Assembly: GCF_014654895.1 (NCBI RefSeq) | Contig: NZ_BNBE01000001.1 | Location: 3,990,501-4,054,500 of the forward strand | Direction of reading: 5' to 3' | DNA from: Streptomyces filamentosus | Lineage (GTDB): Bacteria; Actinomycetota; Actinomycetes; Streptomycetales; Streptomycetaceae | DNA length: 64,000 bases | Shown here: positions 8,413 through 18,091 of the stretch, piece after piece | Numbering within the stretch: position 1 is the stretch's first letter | How the letters are laid out: each line of letters begins with the position of its first letter | The notes under the pieces: model-generated | Database searches by the model: none | Seen by the model: only the letters and a program-made list of their open reading frames with translations | Told to the model about the DNA's origin: nothing | Translations under genes and position numbers: made by a program

Positions 8413-9689
8413 TCCGAGGCGGAGGCGTACGCCTTCCGCACCCGTGCGCGAGGTCCGGGCACGGAGAGGGCGGGCGCGGCGGAGGGCGCCGTCCCCGTGC
8501 CCGCCCGTCCCGCCCCCGGCGGGACCCGTGCCCACCGGGACGACGGGCGCGGGCTCGCGGCGTACAGGGCCACCGCCGTCATCGGCGCGGCGACGAGGAG
8601 CAGGAGGGCGCCGAGGGCCGCGCCCATGCCGGGGTAGCCGGCCGTCTCGGAGAGGACGCTGCCGGTGACCGGGCCGCAGGCCGTGCCGAGGGAGGACGCC
8701 GAGCCGACGAGGACGGCCCAGCGGCCGCGCGGGTCGAGGGAGGCGGCGAGGCCGAGGAGGCAGGAGAGGACGACCGGGTAGAGGGCGTTCCAGAGGATCT
8801 CCCCGGTGGCGAAGGAGGCCAGTCCGCCCGCGGTCGAGCTGAGCAGCACGCAGCCCGCGATCAGGACCGTGCCCGCGCCTATCGGGACCGCCCGGCCGAG
8901 CCGGGGGCCCAGCGCCCCCGCCGTCGTGACCCCGGTCAGGCCCGCGCCGAGCGCGAGCGCGAAGACGCCGCCCACCGTGACCTCGGAGAGCCCGGCCTGG
9001 CCGGTGCCGATGCGGCCGCTGACGCCCCAGAGGGCGTTCTGCGCGAGGGACCAGCACAGGATGCAGCCCGCCAGCACGGCGCCCGCCCGGAGGTGCGGCA
9101 GGGGCCCGGAGGACTTCGCGCGCGGGGCGCCGCGGTCCGGGCGCGCGGTGCCCGGCAGGCGGCCGGTCACCGGCCAGACCAGGACCGCGGCGGCGGCCAG
9201 CGCGAGCAGCGGCGGTTCGTGGCCGCCGCCGAGCCTCGGCAGGGTCAGGTAGAGCGCGGCGGCCACCGCCGACACCGACAGCAGGCCCAGGGTGGACGCC
9301 CGCTGGGGATCGGGCCGGCCGGCGATCCCGGAGGCCGCCACGGCCGTCGCCGTGCCCGAGCCGAGGCCGCCGAGCACGACCCCGGCGACCACCAGCGGCA
9401 GGGTGCCGGTGGCGGCGGCGGAGCCGTACCCCAGGAGCATCGCGAGCAGTCCGGCGCGGGCGGCCCGGCGCGGGCCGATCCGTTCCACGCGCGCGGCGAG
9501 GGCGAAACCGGCGGTGGCGGAGCCGAGCAGCAGCACCGAGCCCGTCAGACCGGCCCGGGACGGGCCGAGGCCGAGTCCGGCGGCGAGCCGGCCGACGACG
9601 GTCGGCAGCAGGTACGGGGCGAGATAACCGGCCGTGAAGAGGGCGACGAGGGCGGCGAGGGGCCCCCGGGCACGCGGGCGCGACGGCAT
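8379..9689 (-). CDS. MFS transporter, 12 helices
   Basis: Major facilitator superfamily permease of 436 residues with about twelve hydrophobic segments starting at LAALVALFTAGYLAPYLLP and ending near residue 400, a pattern of drug or metabolite exporters. A G-rich loop after helices 2-3 is present but no substrate signature is clear. The start ATG at 9689 is chosen because the first helix follows shortly; earlier starts would add an unlikely Pro-rich tail. The C-terminus (RKAYASASDQKVYASTSER) reads antisense through the end of the upstream deaminase gene, where a short duplicated segment (GGAGGCGTAC) occurs at 8395 and 8421. It is divergent from the PfkB kinase gene. Confidence 0.85.
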   Translation of the reverse strand: MPSRPRARGPLAALVALFTAGYLAPYLLPTVVGRLAAGLGLGPSRAGLTGSVLLLGSATAGFALAARVERIGPRRAARAGLLAMLLGYGSAAATGTLPLVVAGVVLGGLGSGTATAVAASGIAGRPDPQRASTLGLLSVSAVAAALYLTLPRLGGGHEPPLLALAAAAVLVWPVTGRLPGTARPDRGAPRAKSSGPLPHLRAGAVLAGCILCWSLAQNALWGVSGRIGTGQAGLSEVTVGGVFALALGAGLTGVTTAGALGPRLGRAVPIGAGTVLIAGCVLLSSTAGGLASFATGEILWNALYPVVLSCLLGLAASLDPRGRWAVLVGSASSLGTACGPVTGSVLSETAGYPGMGAALGALLLLVAAPMTAVALYAASPRPSSRWARVPPGAGRAGTGTAPSAAPALSVPGPRARVRKAYASASDQKVYASTSER

Positions 9690-9796
9690 GGGCGTTCCAG
9701 GAACTGAACAGGGGGATGAGACGCCGTCCGGAGATCCACGGGGGCGCGGCACCATGTGTATCAAGCAACCGAATGGGCGGAGAAGACACGCTCCCC

Positions 9797-9826
9797 CGAT
9801 TCATCCTGTGAGACAGGACACAATCG
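9797..9826. promoter_or_regulatory. Compound inverted repeat between divergent MFS and kinase genes
   Basis: An inner perfect repeat TCCTGT-GAG-ACAGGA (9804-9818) is enclosed by outer arms CGATT (9797-9801) and AATCG (9822-9826). It lies 108 bases upstream of the MFS start and 133 bases upstream of the kinase start, a position suited to a shared operator. The regulator is unknown. Confidence 0.5.
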
Positions 9827-9908
9827 GTTTGGAGGGAGGGATCCGGGGCATAGAGCGGTGTTTCGCCGCGTCACCCCCGTCCCTCCGGCCCCATCGGGCA
9901 CACTGTCC

Positions 9909-9931
9909 GGATCGGCACCCGGTGCCGATCC
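9909..9931. promoter_or_regulatory. Perfect 23-bp palindrome just upstream of the PfkB gene
   Basis: Arms GGATCGGCACC and GGTGCCGATCC flank a single C. It ends 27 bases before the GTG start and just before the GGGGAG ribosome site, so it could be a repressor operator or a stem-loop in the 5' leader. No run of T follows, so it is not a typical terminator. Confidence 0.55.
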
Positions 9932-9958
9932 CGCCGCACCACGACCGGGGAGTTCGCC

Positions 9959-11221
9959 GTGACCACAGCCAGCGGAGACCAGCGCGGAGACCGGCGTACG
10001 GGCCCGCAGGGGAACCGGCCCGCGGACCACCACCAGGACCGCCGCCAGGGCCCGCACCCCCCGGAGCCGTACGACCCGGCCCCGTACCCCCGGGAGCCGT
10101 ACGACCCGGTCCCGCACTCCCCGGAGCCGTACGGCCCGGAGACCGGGGTCGACCCGCTGGAGACCGTCCGCGCCCCCGCCGACCCGGCCTGCGACGTCTT
10201 CCTCACCGGCACCGTCTTCCTGGACATCGTCTTCACCGGCCTCGACAGCGCCCCCGTCCGCGGCACCGAGTCCTGGGCCCGCGGCATGGGCTCCAGCCCC
10301 GGCGGCGTCGCCAACATGGCCACCGCCCTCGCCCGCCTCGGCCTGCGCACCTCGCTGGCCGCCGCCTTCGGCGACGACCACTACGGCGAGTACTGCTGGG
10401 ACGCCCTGGCCCAGGGCGAGGGCATCGACCTCGCCCTCTCCCGCACCGTCCCCGGCTGGCACTCCCCGGTCACCGTCTCCATGGCCTACGAGGGCGAGCG
10501 GACGATGGTCTCGCACGGCCACGAGGCCCCCCACCCGGACGGCGCCGCCGTCCTCCCGCCGCCCGCCCGCGCCGCCGTCGCCTCCCTCGCCCCCGGCCGC
10601 ACCGAGGAGTGGGTGGCCCGCGCCGCCCGCTCCGGCACGCGGATCTTCGCCGACGTCGGCTGGGACGACACCGGCCGCTGGGACCTGGCGGGACTGACGG
10701 ACCTGGAGCACTGCGAGGCGTTCCTGCCCAACGCGGCCGAGGCGATGCGCTACACCCGCACCGACTGCCCCCGCGCCGCCGCCCGCGCGCTGGCCGACAA
10801 GGTCCGCTACGCCGTGGTCACCCTCGGCGCCGAGGGCGCCTACGCCGTGGACGGCGCCACCGGCGAGACCGCCGAGGTCCCGGCCATCCGCGTCGAGGCC
10901 CTCGACCCGACCGGCGCCGGCGACGTCTTCGTCGCGGGCTTCGTCACCGGCACCCTCGCCGACTGGCCGCTCGCCGACCGGCTCGCCTTCGCCGGACTCA
11001 CCGCCGCCCTCTCCGTCCAGGAGTTCGGCGGCTCGCTGTCCGCCCCCACCTGGACCGAGATCGCCGCCTGGTGGCAGCACGTGCAGCTCGACGACCGCCA
11101 GGACCCGGAGGCCCTGCGGGCCCGCTACGCCTTCCTCGAAGCCCTCCTGCCGGCCCCGGCCCGCCCCTGGCCGCCCCGCCGCGCGGTGCCCACCATCGGC
11201 TTCCGGTCGGCGGTCCCGTAA
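9959..11221 (+). CDS. PfkB/ribokinase-family carbohydrate kinase
   Basis: ATP-dependent sugar kinase of the PfkB fold, 420 residues. The catalytic C-terminal signature DPTGAGDVFVAGF (~residues 317-329) contains the base Asp, and the N-terminal glycine motif SSPGGVANMATALARLG (~104-120) is also present. Unlike most family members it carries a ~60-residue hydrophilic N-terminal extension with three imperfect EPYDP-type repeats (EPYDPAPYPREPYDPVPH), probably disordered. The GTG start has a GGGGAG ribosome site 6 bases upstream. The sugar substrate cannot be read from sequence. A 23-bp palindrome lies directly upstream. Confidence 0.88.
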   Translation: MTTASGDQRGDRRTGPQGNRPADHHQDRRQGPHPPEPYDPAPYPREPYDPVPHSPEPYGPETGVDPLETVRAPADPACDVFLTGTVFLDIVFTGLDSAPVRGTESWARGMGSSPGGVANMATALARLGLRTSLAAAFGDDHYGEYCWDALAQGEGIDLALSRTVPGWHSPVTVSMAYEGERTMVSHGHEAPHPDGAAVLPPPARAAVASLAPGRTEEWVARAARSGTRIFADVGWDDTGRWDLAGLTDLEHCEAFLPNAAEAMRYTRTDCPRAAARALADKVRYAVVTLGAEGAYAVDGATGETAEVPAIRVEALDPTGAGDVFVAGFVTGTLADWPLADRLAFAGLTAALSVQEFGGSLSAPTWTEIAAWWQHVQLDDRQDPEALRARYAFLEALLPAPARPWPPRRAVPTIGFRSAVP

Positions 11222-11326
11222 ACCGCTTCGGGCACACGGGCACCAGGTCGTAGGCTGGGGTGCGAGAGGTTGTCGAGCAGCGAGAACCCCGCAGCAGGAG
11301 GTATGCGCAGGCCAGAGGGCCGGCCC

Positions 11327-12364
<1,038 letters not shown>

Positions 12365-12377
12365 AAGAGCACCGCAC

Positions 12378-12875
12378 ATGTCGATCGACGTCAACAACGA
12401 GTCCGGTACCGAGGTCGACGAGCAGGCGATCCTCGACGTCGCCCGCTACGCCCTCGGACGGATGCGCATCCACCCGCTCTCCGAGCTCTCGGTGATCGTG
12501 GTGGACGCGGAGGCCATGGAGCAGCTCCACATCCAGTGGATGGACCTCCCCGGACCGACGGACGTCATGTCCTTCCCGATGGACGAGCTGCGCCCGCCGG
12601 CCAAGGACGACGAGGAGCCCCCGCAGGGGCTCCTCGGCGACATCGTGCTCTGCCCCGAGGTCGCCAAGAAGCAGGGCGAGGACGCCCCGACGAACCACTC
12701 CATGGACGAGGAGCTCCAGCTCCTCACCGTCCACGGCGTCCTCCACCTGCTCGGCTACGACCACGAGGAGCCGGAGGAGAAGGCCGAGATGTTCGGCCTC
12801 CAGGCGGCGATCGTCGACGGCTGGCGCGCGGAGAGGGGCCTCACCGGCCCGTCCCCGGCCCCGACCGTCAACTGA
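12378..12875 (+). CDS. ybeY: Endoribonuclease YbeY (rRNA maturation factor)
   Basis: Single-strand-specific metalloendoribonuclease needed for 16S rRNA 3' maturation and 70S quality control. The 165-residue product has TDVMSFPMD (~residues 56-64), LLGDIVLCPE (~80-89), and the zinc motif HGVLHLLGYDHEEPEE, whose three His are spaced H-x3-H-x5-H. It starts 13 bases after phoH, in the same operon. Confidence 0.95.
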   Translation: MSIDVNNESGTEVDEQAILDVARYALGRMRIHPLSELSVIVVDAEAMEQLHIQWMDLPGPTDVMSFPMDELRPPAKDDEEPPQGLLGDIVLCPEVAKKQGEDAPTNHSMDEELQLLTVHGVLHLLGYDHEEPEEKAEMFGLQAAIVDGWRAERGLTGPSPAPTVN

Positions 12876-12888
12876 CGCCGCGCGCCCG

Positions 12889-14196
12889 ATGAGCATCCAG
12901 CTGATTCTCGGCGCGGTCGCCCTGGTCGTCGTCGCCTGGCTCGCCGCCTGCGCCGAGGCCGGTCTCGCCCGCGTCTCCGCCTTCCGTGCCGCCGAGGCCG
13001 TCCGCTCCGGGCGGCGCGGCGCCGCGAAGCTGTCCCAGGTCGCCTCCGACCCCACCCGCTACCTCAACGTGGCGCTGCTCGTCCGCGTCTCCTGCGAGAT
13101 GGCGGCCGGCGTCCTCGTCACCTACGGCTGCCTGGAGTACTTCCCGGAGACGTGGGAGGCGCTGCTCGTCGCCATCGGCGTGATGGTGCTGGTCAGCTAT
13201 GTGGCGGTCGGCGTCTCGCCGCGCACCATCGGCCGCCAGCACCCGCTGAACACCGCAACCGCCGCCGCGTACGTCCTCGTCCCGCTGGCCCGGGTCATGG
13301 GCCCGATCCCGCAGCTGCTGATCCTCATCGGCAACGCGCTGACCCCGGGCAAGGGCTTCCGCAAGGGCCCCTTCGCCTCCGAGGCGGAGCTGCGGGCGAT
13401 GGTCGACCTCGCCGAGCAGGAGTCCCTCATCGAGGACGAGGAGCGCCGGATGGTGCACTCGGTCTTCGAGCTGGGCGACACCCTCGTGCGGGAGGTCATG
13501 GTGCCCCGCACCGACCTCGTCTGCATCGAGCGGTACAAGACCGTCCGGCAGGCCCTCACCCTCGCGCTGCGCTCCGGTTTCTCCCGGATCCCGGTGACCG
13601 GGGAGAACGAGGACGACATCGTCGGCATCGTGTACCTGAAGGACCTGGTCAGGAAGACGCACATCAACCGCGATGCCGAGGCCGACCTGGTCTCCACGGC
13701 GATGCGCGCCGCGGCCTTCGTCCCCGACACCAAGAACGCCGGCGACCTGCTGCGCGAGATGCAGCAGGAGCGCAACCACGTCGCCGTCGTCATCGACGAG
13801 TACGGCGGCACGGCCGGCATCGTCACCATCGAGGACATCCTGGAGGAGATCGTCGGCGAGATCACCGACGAGTACGACCGGGAGCTGCCGCCGGTCCAGG
13901 AGCTCGGCGACGACCGGCACCGGGTCACCGCCCGCCTCGACGTCGGCGACCTGGGCGAGCTGTACGGCTTTGGTCCCGACGAGTTCGACGACGAGGACGT
14001 GGAGACGGTGGGCGGGCTGCTCGCCAAGGCCCTCGGCCGGGTGCCGATCTCCGGTGCGTCCGCCGTCGTCGCCCTGCCGGACGGGCGGGAGCTGCGGCTG
14101 ACCGCCGAGTCCCCGGCCGGCCGCCGGAACAAGATCGTCACCGTGCTCGTCGAGCCGGTCGCCCCGGCCGGACCGGAGGGGGAGGACCGGGAGTGA
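12889..14196 (+). CDS. CNNM/CorC-type membrane protein (hemolysin family, CBS domains)
   Basis: Predicted inner-membrane cation (Mg/Co) transport protein of 435 residues. Order: DUF21 transmembrane domain with about four helices (residues 1-145), a tandem CBS pair starting at VREVMVPRTDLVCI (~205) with HVAVVIDEYGGTAGIVTIEDILEEIVGEI (~300) as two adjoining motifs, and a C-terminal CorC/HlyC domain (~350-425, VETVGGLLAKALGRVP). Despite the historical name it is not a hemolysin. The position after ybeY is conserved in actinobacteria. The stop overlaps the next start (GTGA). Confidence 0.92.
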   Translation: MSIQLILGAVALVVVAWLAACAEAGLARVSAFRAAEAVRSGRRGAAKLSQVASDPTRYLNVALLVRVSCEMAAGVLVTYGCLEYFPETWEALLVAIGVMVLVSYVAVGVSPRTIGRQHPLNTATAAAYVLVPLARVMGPIPQLLILIGNALTPGKGFRKGPFASEAELRAMVDLAEQESLIEDEERRMVHSVFELGDTLVREVMVPRTDLVCIERYKTVRQALTLALRSGFSRIPVTGENEDDIVGIVYLKDLVRKTHINRDAEADLVSTAMRAAAFVPDTKNAGDLLREMQQERNHVAVVIDEYGGTAGIVTIEDILEEIVGEITDEYDRELPPVQELGDDRHRVTARLDVGDLGELYGFGPDEFDDEDVETVGGLLAKALGRVPISGASAVVALPDGRELRLTAESPAGRRNKIVTVLVEPVAPAGPEGEDRE

Positions 14197-14546
14197 CGCC
14201 GGAGCGGCTGCGCGCCTTCTGTCTGGGGTTCGACGACGCCACCGAGGAGTTCCCCTTCGGGCCCGAACCCTCGGTCTTCAAGGTGGGCGGGAAGCTCTTC
14301 GCCCTCTCCTGGACGGACCGCGAGCCGCTGCGGGTCAATCTGAAGTGCGATCCGGAGGACGCCGTGCGGCTCCGCGAGGAGCACCCGGAGATCACTCCCG
14401 GTTACCACATGAACAAGCGCCACTGGAACACGGTGGAGGTGGCCGGGCTCCCGGACCGGATGGTCCGGGAGCTCATCGAGGACTCGTACGACCTGGTGGT
14501 CGCGGGCCTGCCGAAGGCGGTACGGCTCCGGCTCGACCGGCCCTGA
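14193..14546 (+). CDS. MmcQ/YjbR-family protein
   Basis: Small protein of 117 residues with a CyaY-like double-wing fold. Diagnostic segments are LRAFCLGFDDATEEFPFG, VFKVGGKLFAL, VNLKCDPEDAVRLREEHPEITPGYHMNKRHWNTV (as consecutive strands and helix) and LIEDSYDLV. The biochemical role of the family is unclear; DNA binding has been proposed. It is translationally coupled to the CNNM gene by a GTGA overlap and is the last gene before a strong bidirectional hairpin. Confidence 0.88.
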   Translation: MTPERLRAFCLGFDDATEEFPFGPEPSVFKVGGKLFALSWTDREPLRVNLKCDPEDAVRLREEHPEITPGYHMNKRHWNTVEVAGLPDRMVRELIEDSYDLVVAGLPKAVRLRLDRP

Positions 14547-14580
14547 CCGCCCGGGCCCGTCTCCGCGGGCCCGGGCGGTC
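14545..14580. terminator. Bidirectional terminator between convergent YjbR and MFS genes
   Basis: A perfect 15-bp stem (arms GACCGCCCGGGCCCG and its complement, 14545-14559 and 14566-14580) with a 6-base loop separates the convergent genes. A further GC-rich partial repeat of the same arm follows at 14585-14620. No T-run, as is common in Streptomyces. Confidence 0.7.
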
Positions 14581-14620
14581 ACCCGTCTCCGCGGGCCCCG
14601 ACCGTTCGGGCCCGGGGTGA

Positions 14621-16045
14621 TCAGGCCCGCTTCCGCAGGCCCAGGGCGATCAGGACCGCCGCGCCGAGCACGATGGCCGCGTCCAGGGCGATCACCGTGC
14701 GCACCCCGTCGTGGAGGCCGGTCCCGGTGGTGGCGAGCACGCCCAGCATCGGGATGCCGACGGTGAGCCCGGCCTGCTGGGTGGTGGTGACCAGGCCGGT
14801 CGCCAGGCCCTGCTCCTCGTCCCGGACGCCCGAGGTGACCGTGAGGCCGTACGAGATGATCGCGCCGAGGTGGCACATCGAGGCGAGGGTGACCGCGGCG
14901 GTCGCCACGACCACGCCCGTCCGCCCGTCGGCGGCGAGCAGCGCCGCCGTGAAGACGGCCTGTCCGGTGAGCCCGGCGACCAGGGTGCGGCGGGCGCCGA
15001 GCCGTCCGACGACCTTCGGCGTGAACGTTCCGGCGAGGACCGAGAAGGCGCCCTGGATCCCGAAGACGACGCCGGTGGCGAAGGCGGACAGGCCCAGCGT
15101 CTCCTGGAGGTACAGGGTCAGCACGAAGACGACCGTCGACATCATCGAGAAGGTGACGAGTCCGCCGAGGTTGCCGAAGGCGACCGTCCGCCGGCGCAGC
15201 ATGGGCAGCGAGACCAGCGGTGCCGGGTGCCGGGACTCGACGACCGCGAAGGCGGCGAGCAGGAGCACTCCGGCGGTCAGGGCGAGGAGCACGTCGGCGC
15301 CGCCGAAGCCGCGCTGGGCGGCGGTGGTCAGGGCGTAGATGAGGGCGAGCAGGCCGCCGGTGACGGTGATCGCCCCGGGGACGTCGAGCCGGGGCCGGTC
15401 CGGGGTGCGGGACTCGGTGAGGAGCCGGGGCGCGAGCGGCAGCACGAGCAGGGTGAAGACGGCGAGCAGGCCCATGGTGGAGCGCCAGCCGAGGGTCTCG
15501 GTGAGGACGCCGCCGAGGACCATGCCGACGGTGAAGCCGAGCGACATCAGGGTGCCGGAGATGCCGAGCGCCCGGTCGCGCAGCGGGCCCTCCGGGAAGG
15601 AGGTGGTCAGCAGGGACATGCCGGTGGGCACGATCGCGGCGGCCCCGAGGCCCTGGAGGGCGCGGCCGGCGAGGAAGGAGGCCGGGCCCTGGGCGAGGGT
15701 GGCGAGCACCGAGGCGGCGGCGAAGAGGGCGAGGCCGCCGAGGAAGACCCGCTTGCGGCCGTAGAGGTCGCCGATCCGGCCGAAGAGCAGCAGGAAGCCC
15801 CCGGAGGGGAGGGCGAAGGCGGTCACGGCCCACTGGAGGGCGGAGCGGTCGAGGCCGAGGTCGGCGCCGAGGACGGGCAGGGCGACGTTGAGGACGGAGA
15901 AGTCGAGCGCCACGATGAACTGGGCGGCGCAGAGCACGAAGAGGACGAGCCGGGCGCGGCCGGCGAGCGCGGGGGAGGAGGGGCTGGTGGGGCCGGGGGA
16001 GGAGGGGTCGGCGGGGGCCGCCGGGGGAGGGGTCAGGGTTGCCAT
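14621..16045 (-). CDS. MFS drug transporter, DHA2/EmrB-like
   Basis: Proton-coupled multidrug exporter of 474 residues. Motif C-like and D1 features are visible: VALDFSVLNVALPVLGADL in helix 1, then WAVTAFALPSGGFLLLFGRIGDLYGRKRVFL containing the G-R-I-G-D-x-x-G-R-K-R loop 2-3 signature. Total hydrophobic segments number about 12-14. It is divergent from an XRE regulator, with only 91 bases between them, and a very similar MFS/XRE pair occurs at 39.3-41.7 kb. The regulator probably controls this pump. Substrate unknown. Confidence 0.9.
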   Translation of the reverse strand: MATLTPPPAAPADPSSPGPTSPSSPALAGRARLVLFVLCAAQFIVALDFSVLNVALPVLGADLGLDRSALQWAVTAFALPSGGFLLLFGRIGDLYGRKRVFLGGLALFAAASVLATLAQGPASFLAGRALQGLGAAAIVPTGMSLLTTSFPEGPLRDRALGISGTLMSLGFTVGMVLGGVLTETLGWRSTMGLLAVFTLLVLPLAPRLLTESRTPDRPRLDVPGAITVTGGLLALIYALTTAAQRGFGGADVLLALTAGVLLLAAFAVVESRHPAPLVSLPMLRRRTVAFGNLGGLVTFSMMSTVVFVLTLYLQETLGLSAFATGVVFGIQGAFSVLAGTFTPKVVGRLGARRTLVAGLTGQAVFTAALLAADGRTGVVVATAAVTLASMCHLGAIISYGLTVTSGVRDEEQGLATGLVTTTQQAGLTVGIPMLGVLATTGTGLHDGVRTVIALDAAIVLGAAVLIALGLRKRA

Positions 16046-16064
16046 GTCCCCGACCCTCGCGGTC

Positions 16065-16090
16065 CGGGAACAACGCCGGGGAGCGGGAAC
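16065..16090. promoter_or_regulatory. Direct repeats in MFS/XRE intergenic region
   Basis: Two copies of CGGGAAC (16065-16071 and 16084-16090), start points 19 bases apart, lie between the divergent genes. On the minus strand they follow a TAAGTT hexamer that could be the MFS -10. They are candidate operators for the adjacent XRE protein. Confidence 0.4.
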
Positions 16091-16136
16091 TTATCCTGTT
16101 GGTCGCACCACCAGGCGTCCGGGGGAGGAAGCAGAC

Positions 16137-17021
16137 GTGGTCACTGCGGTGGAGGGTGCCGGGGGCAAGGCGCACCGGCTGGCGGAGCTGCGCGAGTTCC
16201 TGATGAGCCGGCGGGCCCGGGTGAGTCCCGAGGAGGCCGGTCTCCCGGCGGGCGGCCGGCGGCGCACGCCGGGGCTGCGGCGCGAGGAGGTCGCCGTGCT
16301 CGCCGGGGTCGGCGTCAGCTGGTACCAGTGGCTGGAGCAGGGCCGGGACATCACCGTCTCCCCGCAGGTGCTGGACGCGGTGGCCCGGGTGCTGAAGCTG
16401 AGCCCGGCCGAGCGGCGCCACCTGTACGTCCTCGCGGGGCTCAACCCGCCGGCCCTCGAACCGGCTCCGGAGGACCGGGACATGTGCGACGGGCTGCGCC
16501 GGCTGATCGAGGCGTGGATGCCCTTCCCGGCGCACATCATGGACGTGTACTGGAACACGGTCATGTACAACGAGGCGGCGGCGGCCGTGCTCGGGATGCG
16601 TCCGGACGTCACCCGGAACTGCCTCCTCGACTTCTTCACCGACACGCTGTACCGGGAGCGGATGCGGGGCTGGGAGGAGCTGGCGCCGAGCATCGTGGCG
16701 CAGTTCCGGTCGGCCTGTTCGGAGTGCCCGGACGACGACGGGTTCCGGGCGGTGGTCGCGCAGGCGCGGGCGGCGAGCCCGGAGTTCGCCGAGCTGTGGG
16801 AGCGCCGGGACATCCGGCCGGGCGGCCTGAACCGCAAGGAGATGGACCATCCGGTGGCCGGACGGCTCGTCATGGAGGCCACCCAGCTGCGGGTGCCGGC
16901 CCGCCCGGACCTGGTGATCGTGCTGCACACCCCGCTGCCGGAGGCCGGCACGGCGGAGAAGCTGGAGTGGCTGGCCTCGCCGGAGGGCCGGCGGGGGGCG
17001 ATGTACCCGGTCGCGGGCTGA
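16137..17021 (+). CDS. XRE-family regulator with MmyB-like ligand domain
   Basis: Helix-turn-helix repressor or activator of 294 residues. The N-terminal HTH is RRTPGLRREEVAVLAGVGVSWYQWLEQGRD (two consecutive pieces, ~residues 40-70), followed by VSPQVLDAVARVLKL and the MmyB-like ligand-binding domain (~110-280). GTG at 16137 is preferred because GGGGGAGGAA lies 6 bases upstream. Divergent orientation to the DHA2 pump implies local control. The paralogue at 40849 shares the same architecture and context. Confidence 0.9.
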   Translation: MVTAVEGAGGKAHRLAELREFLMSRRARVSPEEAGLPAGGRRRTPGLRREEVAVLAGVGVSWYQWLEQGRDITVSPQVLDAVARVLKLSPAERRHLYVLAGLNPPALEPAPEDRDMCDGLRRLIEAWMPFPAHIMDVYWNTVMYNEAAAAVLGMRPDVTRNCLLDFFTDTLYRERMRGWEELAPSIVAQFRSACSECPDDDGFRAVVAQARAASPEFAELWERRDIRPGGLNRKEMDHPVAGRLVMEATQLRVPARPDLVIVLHTPLPEAGTAEKLEWLASPEGRRGAMYPVAG

Positions 17022-17048
17022 GGAGGCCCGCCGACCTATGCTCGGTCC

Positions 17049-17411
17049 ATGACACTCAGCAGCGAGCACGGCGACCTCGGCCCCGAGGACCTGAAGATCA
17101 TCACGCTGGCGCGCAGCGCCCGCGCCCGCAACGGCGTGCCGGAGGGCGCGGCCGTACGGGACGACACCGGCCGCACCTACGTCGCGGGCACGGTGGAGCT
17201 GGAGTCGCTGAAGCTGAGCGCCCTGCGGACGGCCGTGGCGATGGCCGTGGCGAGCGGCGCGCAGTCGCTGGAGGCGGCGGCCGTGGTGTCGGCCGTCGAG
17301 GCCGTGTCCGACGAGGACCGGGCGGCCGTGCGGGACCTGGGCGGCCCCGGGACGCCGGTGCTGCTGGCGGGGTCGGACGGACAGCTGCGCGCGGCGGTCA
17401 CGGCGGGCTGA
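17049..17411 (+). CDS. Cytidine deaminase-fold protein lacking catalytic motifs
   Basis: Protein of 120 residues. The segments DLKIITLARSARARNGVPEGAAV, GRTYVAGTVELESLKLSALRTAVAMAVASG and LAGSDGQLRAAVTAG match the strand-helix order of cytidine deaminases. However, the zinc and catalytic signatures (C/H-A-E and P-C-x-x-C) are absent; there is no Cys or His in the core. In actinobacteria such a protein sits between the CNNM gene and era (Rv2365c position in M. tuberculosis, from memory). It is probably a non-catalytic paralogue. TATGCT ends 6 bases before the ATG, consistent with a leaderless mRNA. Confidence 0.75.
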   Translation: MTLSSEHGDLGPEDLKIITLARSARARNGVPEGAAVRDDTGRTYVAGTVELESLKLSALRTAVAMAVASGAQSLEAAAVVSAVEAVSDEDRAAVRDLGGPGTPVLLAGSDGQLRAAVTAG

Positions 17412-17432
17412 GGAGCGCCCGGAGCGGTGTGG

Positions 17433-17454
17433 GGGTCCGGCCGGGGCCGGACCC
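17433..17454 (+). terminator. Hairpin after deaminase-like gene
   Basis: A 9-bp stem (GGGTCCGGC / GCCGGACCC) with a 4-base loop, followed by TT. It lies 22 bases after the stop codon. Confidence 0.55.
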
Positions 17455-17530
17455 TTGCGCGTTTGTGAAGGATCTCCGCGACTTCTCTTGCCTTCCCGTG
17501 CGGTCTGCGTCTCAATAGGCGGCGGACGGT

Positions 17531-17545
17531 CCGACGGGCCGTCAG
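17531..17545. promoter_or_regulatory. Palindrome upstream of secreted protein gene (surface-gene palindrome, copy 1)
   Basis: CCGACGGGCCGTCAG is a 15-base near-perfect palindrome ending 63 bases before the ATG at 17609. It fits the same 15-base layout (consensus CYGAYGRSCCRTCAG) as the copies at 18197 and 60976. Confidence 0.5.
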
Positions 17546-17608
17546 ATCTCCGTCATTCCACGCAGTGCCCGCACCCCTGCGTCCATCGGGAAGGGGTACG
17601 AACCCACC

Positions 17609-18091
17609 ATGAGAAGAAGCAGCTTGGGTGCGGCCGGAGCGGTCGCCGCGGGGCTCGCCGCGGCGTCGCTCGCCTTCGCCCCCACGGCCTCCGCCGCCGT
17701 CTCGCCGGGTTCGGCGACGGCCACGTACGACTGCGGGAGCTGGGGCGGCGGCACCGCCACGATCACCATGACCCACTCGGGGACCACGGGCCAGGTCTGG
17801 ATCACCGCTCCCGTGACCACGCCGATCGCGGTCGGCGCGGACACGATCAGCGCCACGTTCACCCTGGCCAACTCGGCCGGTGCGAACCGGGTCTTCACCG
17901 GCAAGAAGAACCCGGCGATCCCGGCCGGCGGCAGCGCGAACCTGGGCCCGCTGACCGCGACCAACGTGGTGGCCGGCGACAAGCTCAACTCGTACTTCGC
18001 CGGTGTCGCCCTCAAGCTGGTGATCTTCGGCGTCACGGTGAACTGCGACGCGGTGACCTCGCAGTCCCCGGGACAGTTCGTCATCAGCTGA
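17609..18091 (+). CDS. Secreted single-domain protein related to the neighbouring WxL-like protein
   Basis: The 160-residue product has a clear Sec signal peptide (RR, then a hydrophobic stretch ending in PTASAA, cleavage ~residue 30). The mature part is a ~130-residue beta-rich domain with two Cys (YDCGSW ~41 and VNCDAV ~145) likely forming a disulfide. The pattern FTGKKNPAIP (~96-105) and the Cys placement resemble the first domain of the next gene's product (VTGPRKNPPVP; TTRC and DTPC), so I infer homologous domains. No anchor is visible, so the protein is probably released. Function unknown. Confidence 0.75.
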   Translation: MRRSSLGAAGAVAAGLAAASLAFAPTASAAVSPGSATATYDCGSWGGGTATITMTHSGTTGQVWITAPVTTPIAVGADTISATFTLANSAGANRVFTGKKNPAIPAGGSANLGPLTATNVVAGDKLNSYFAGVALKLVIFGVTVNCDAVTSQSPGQFVIS

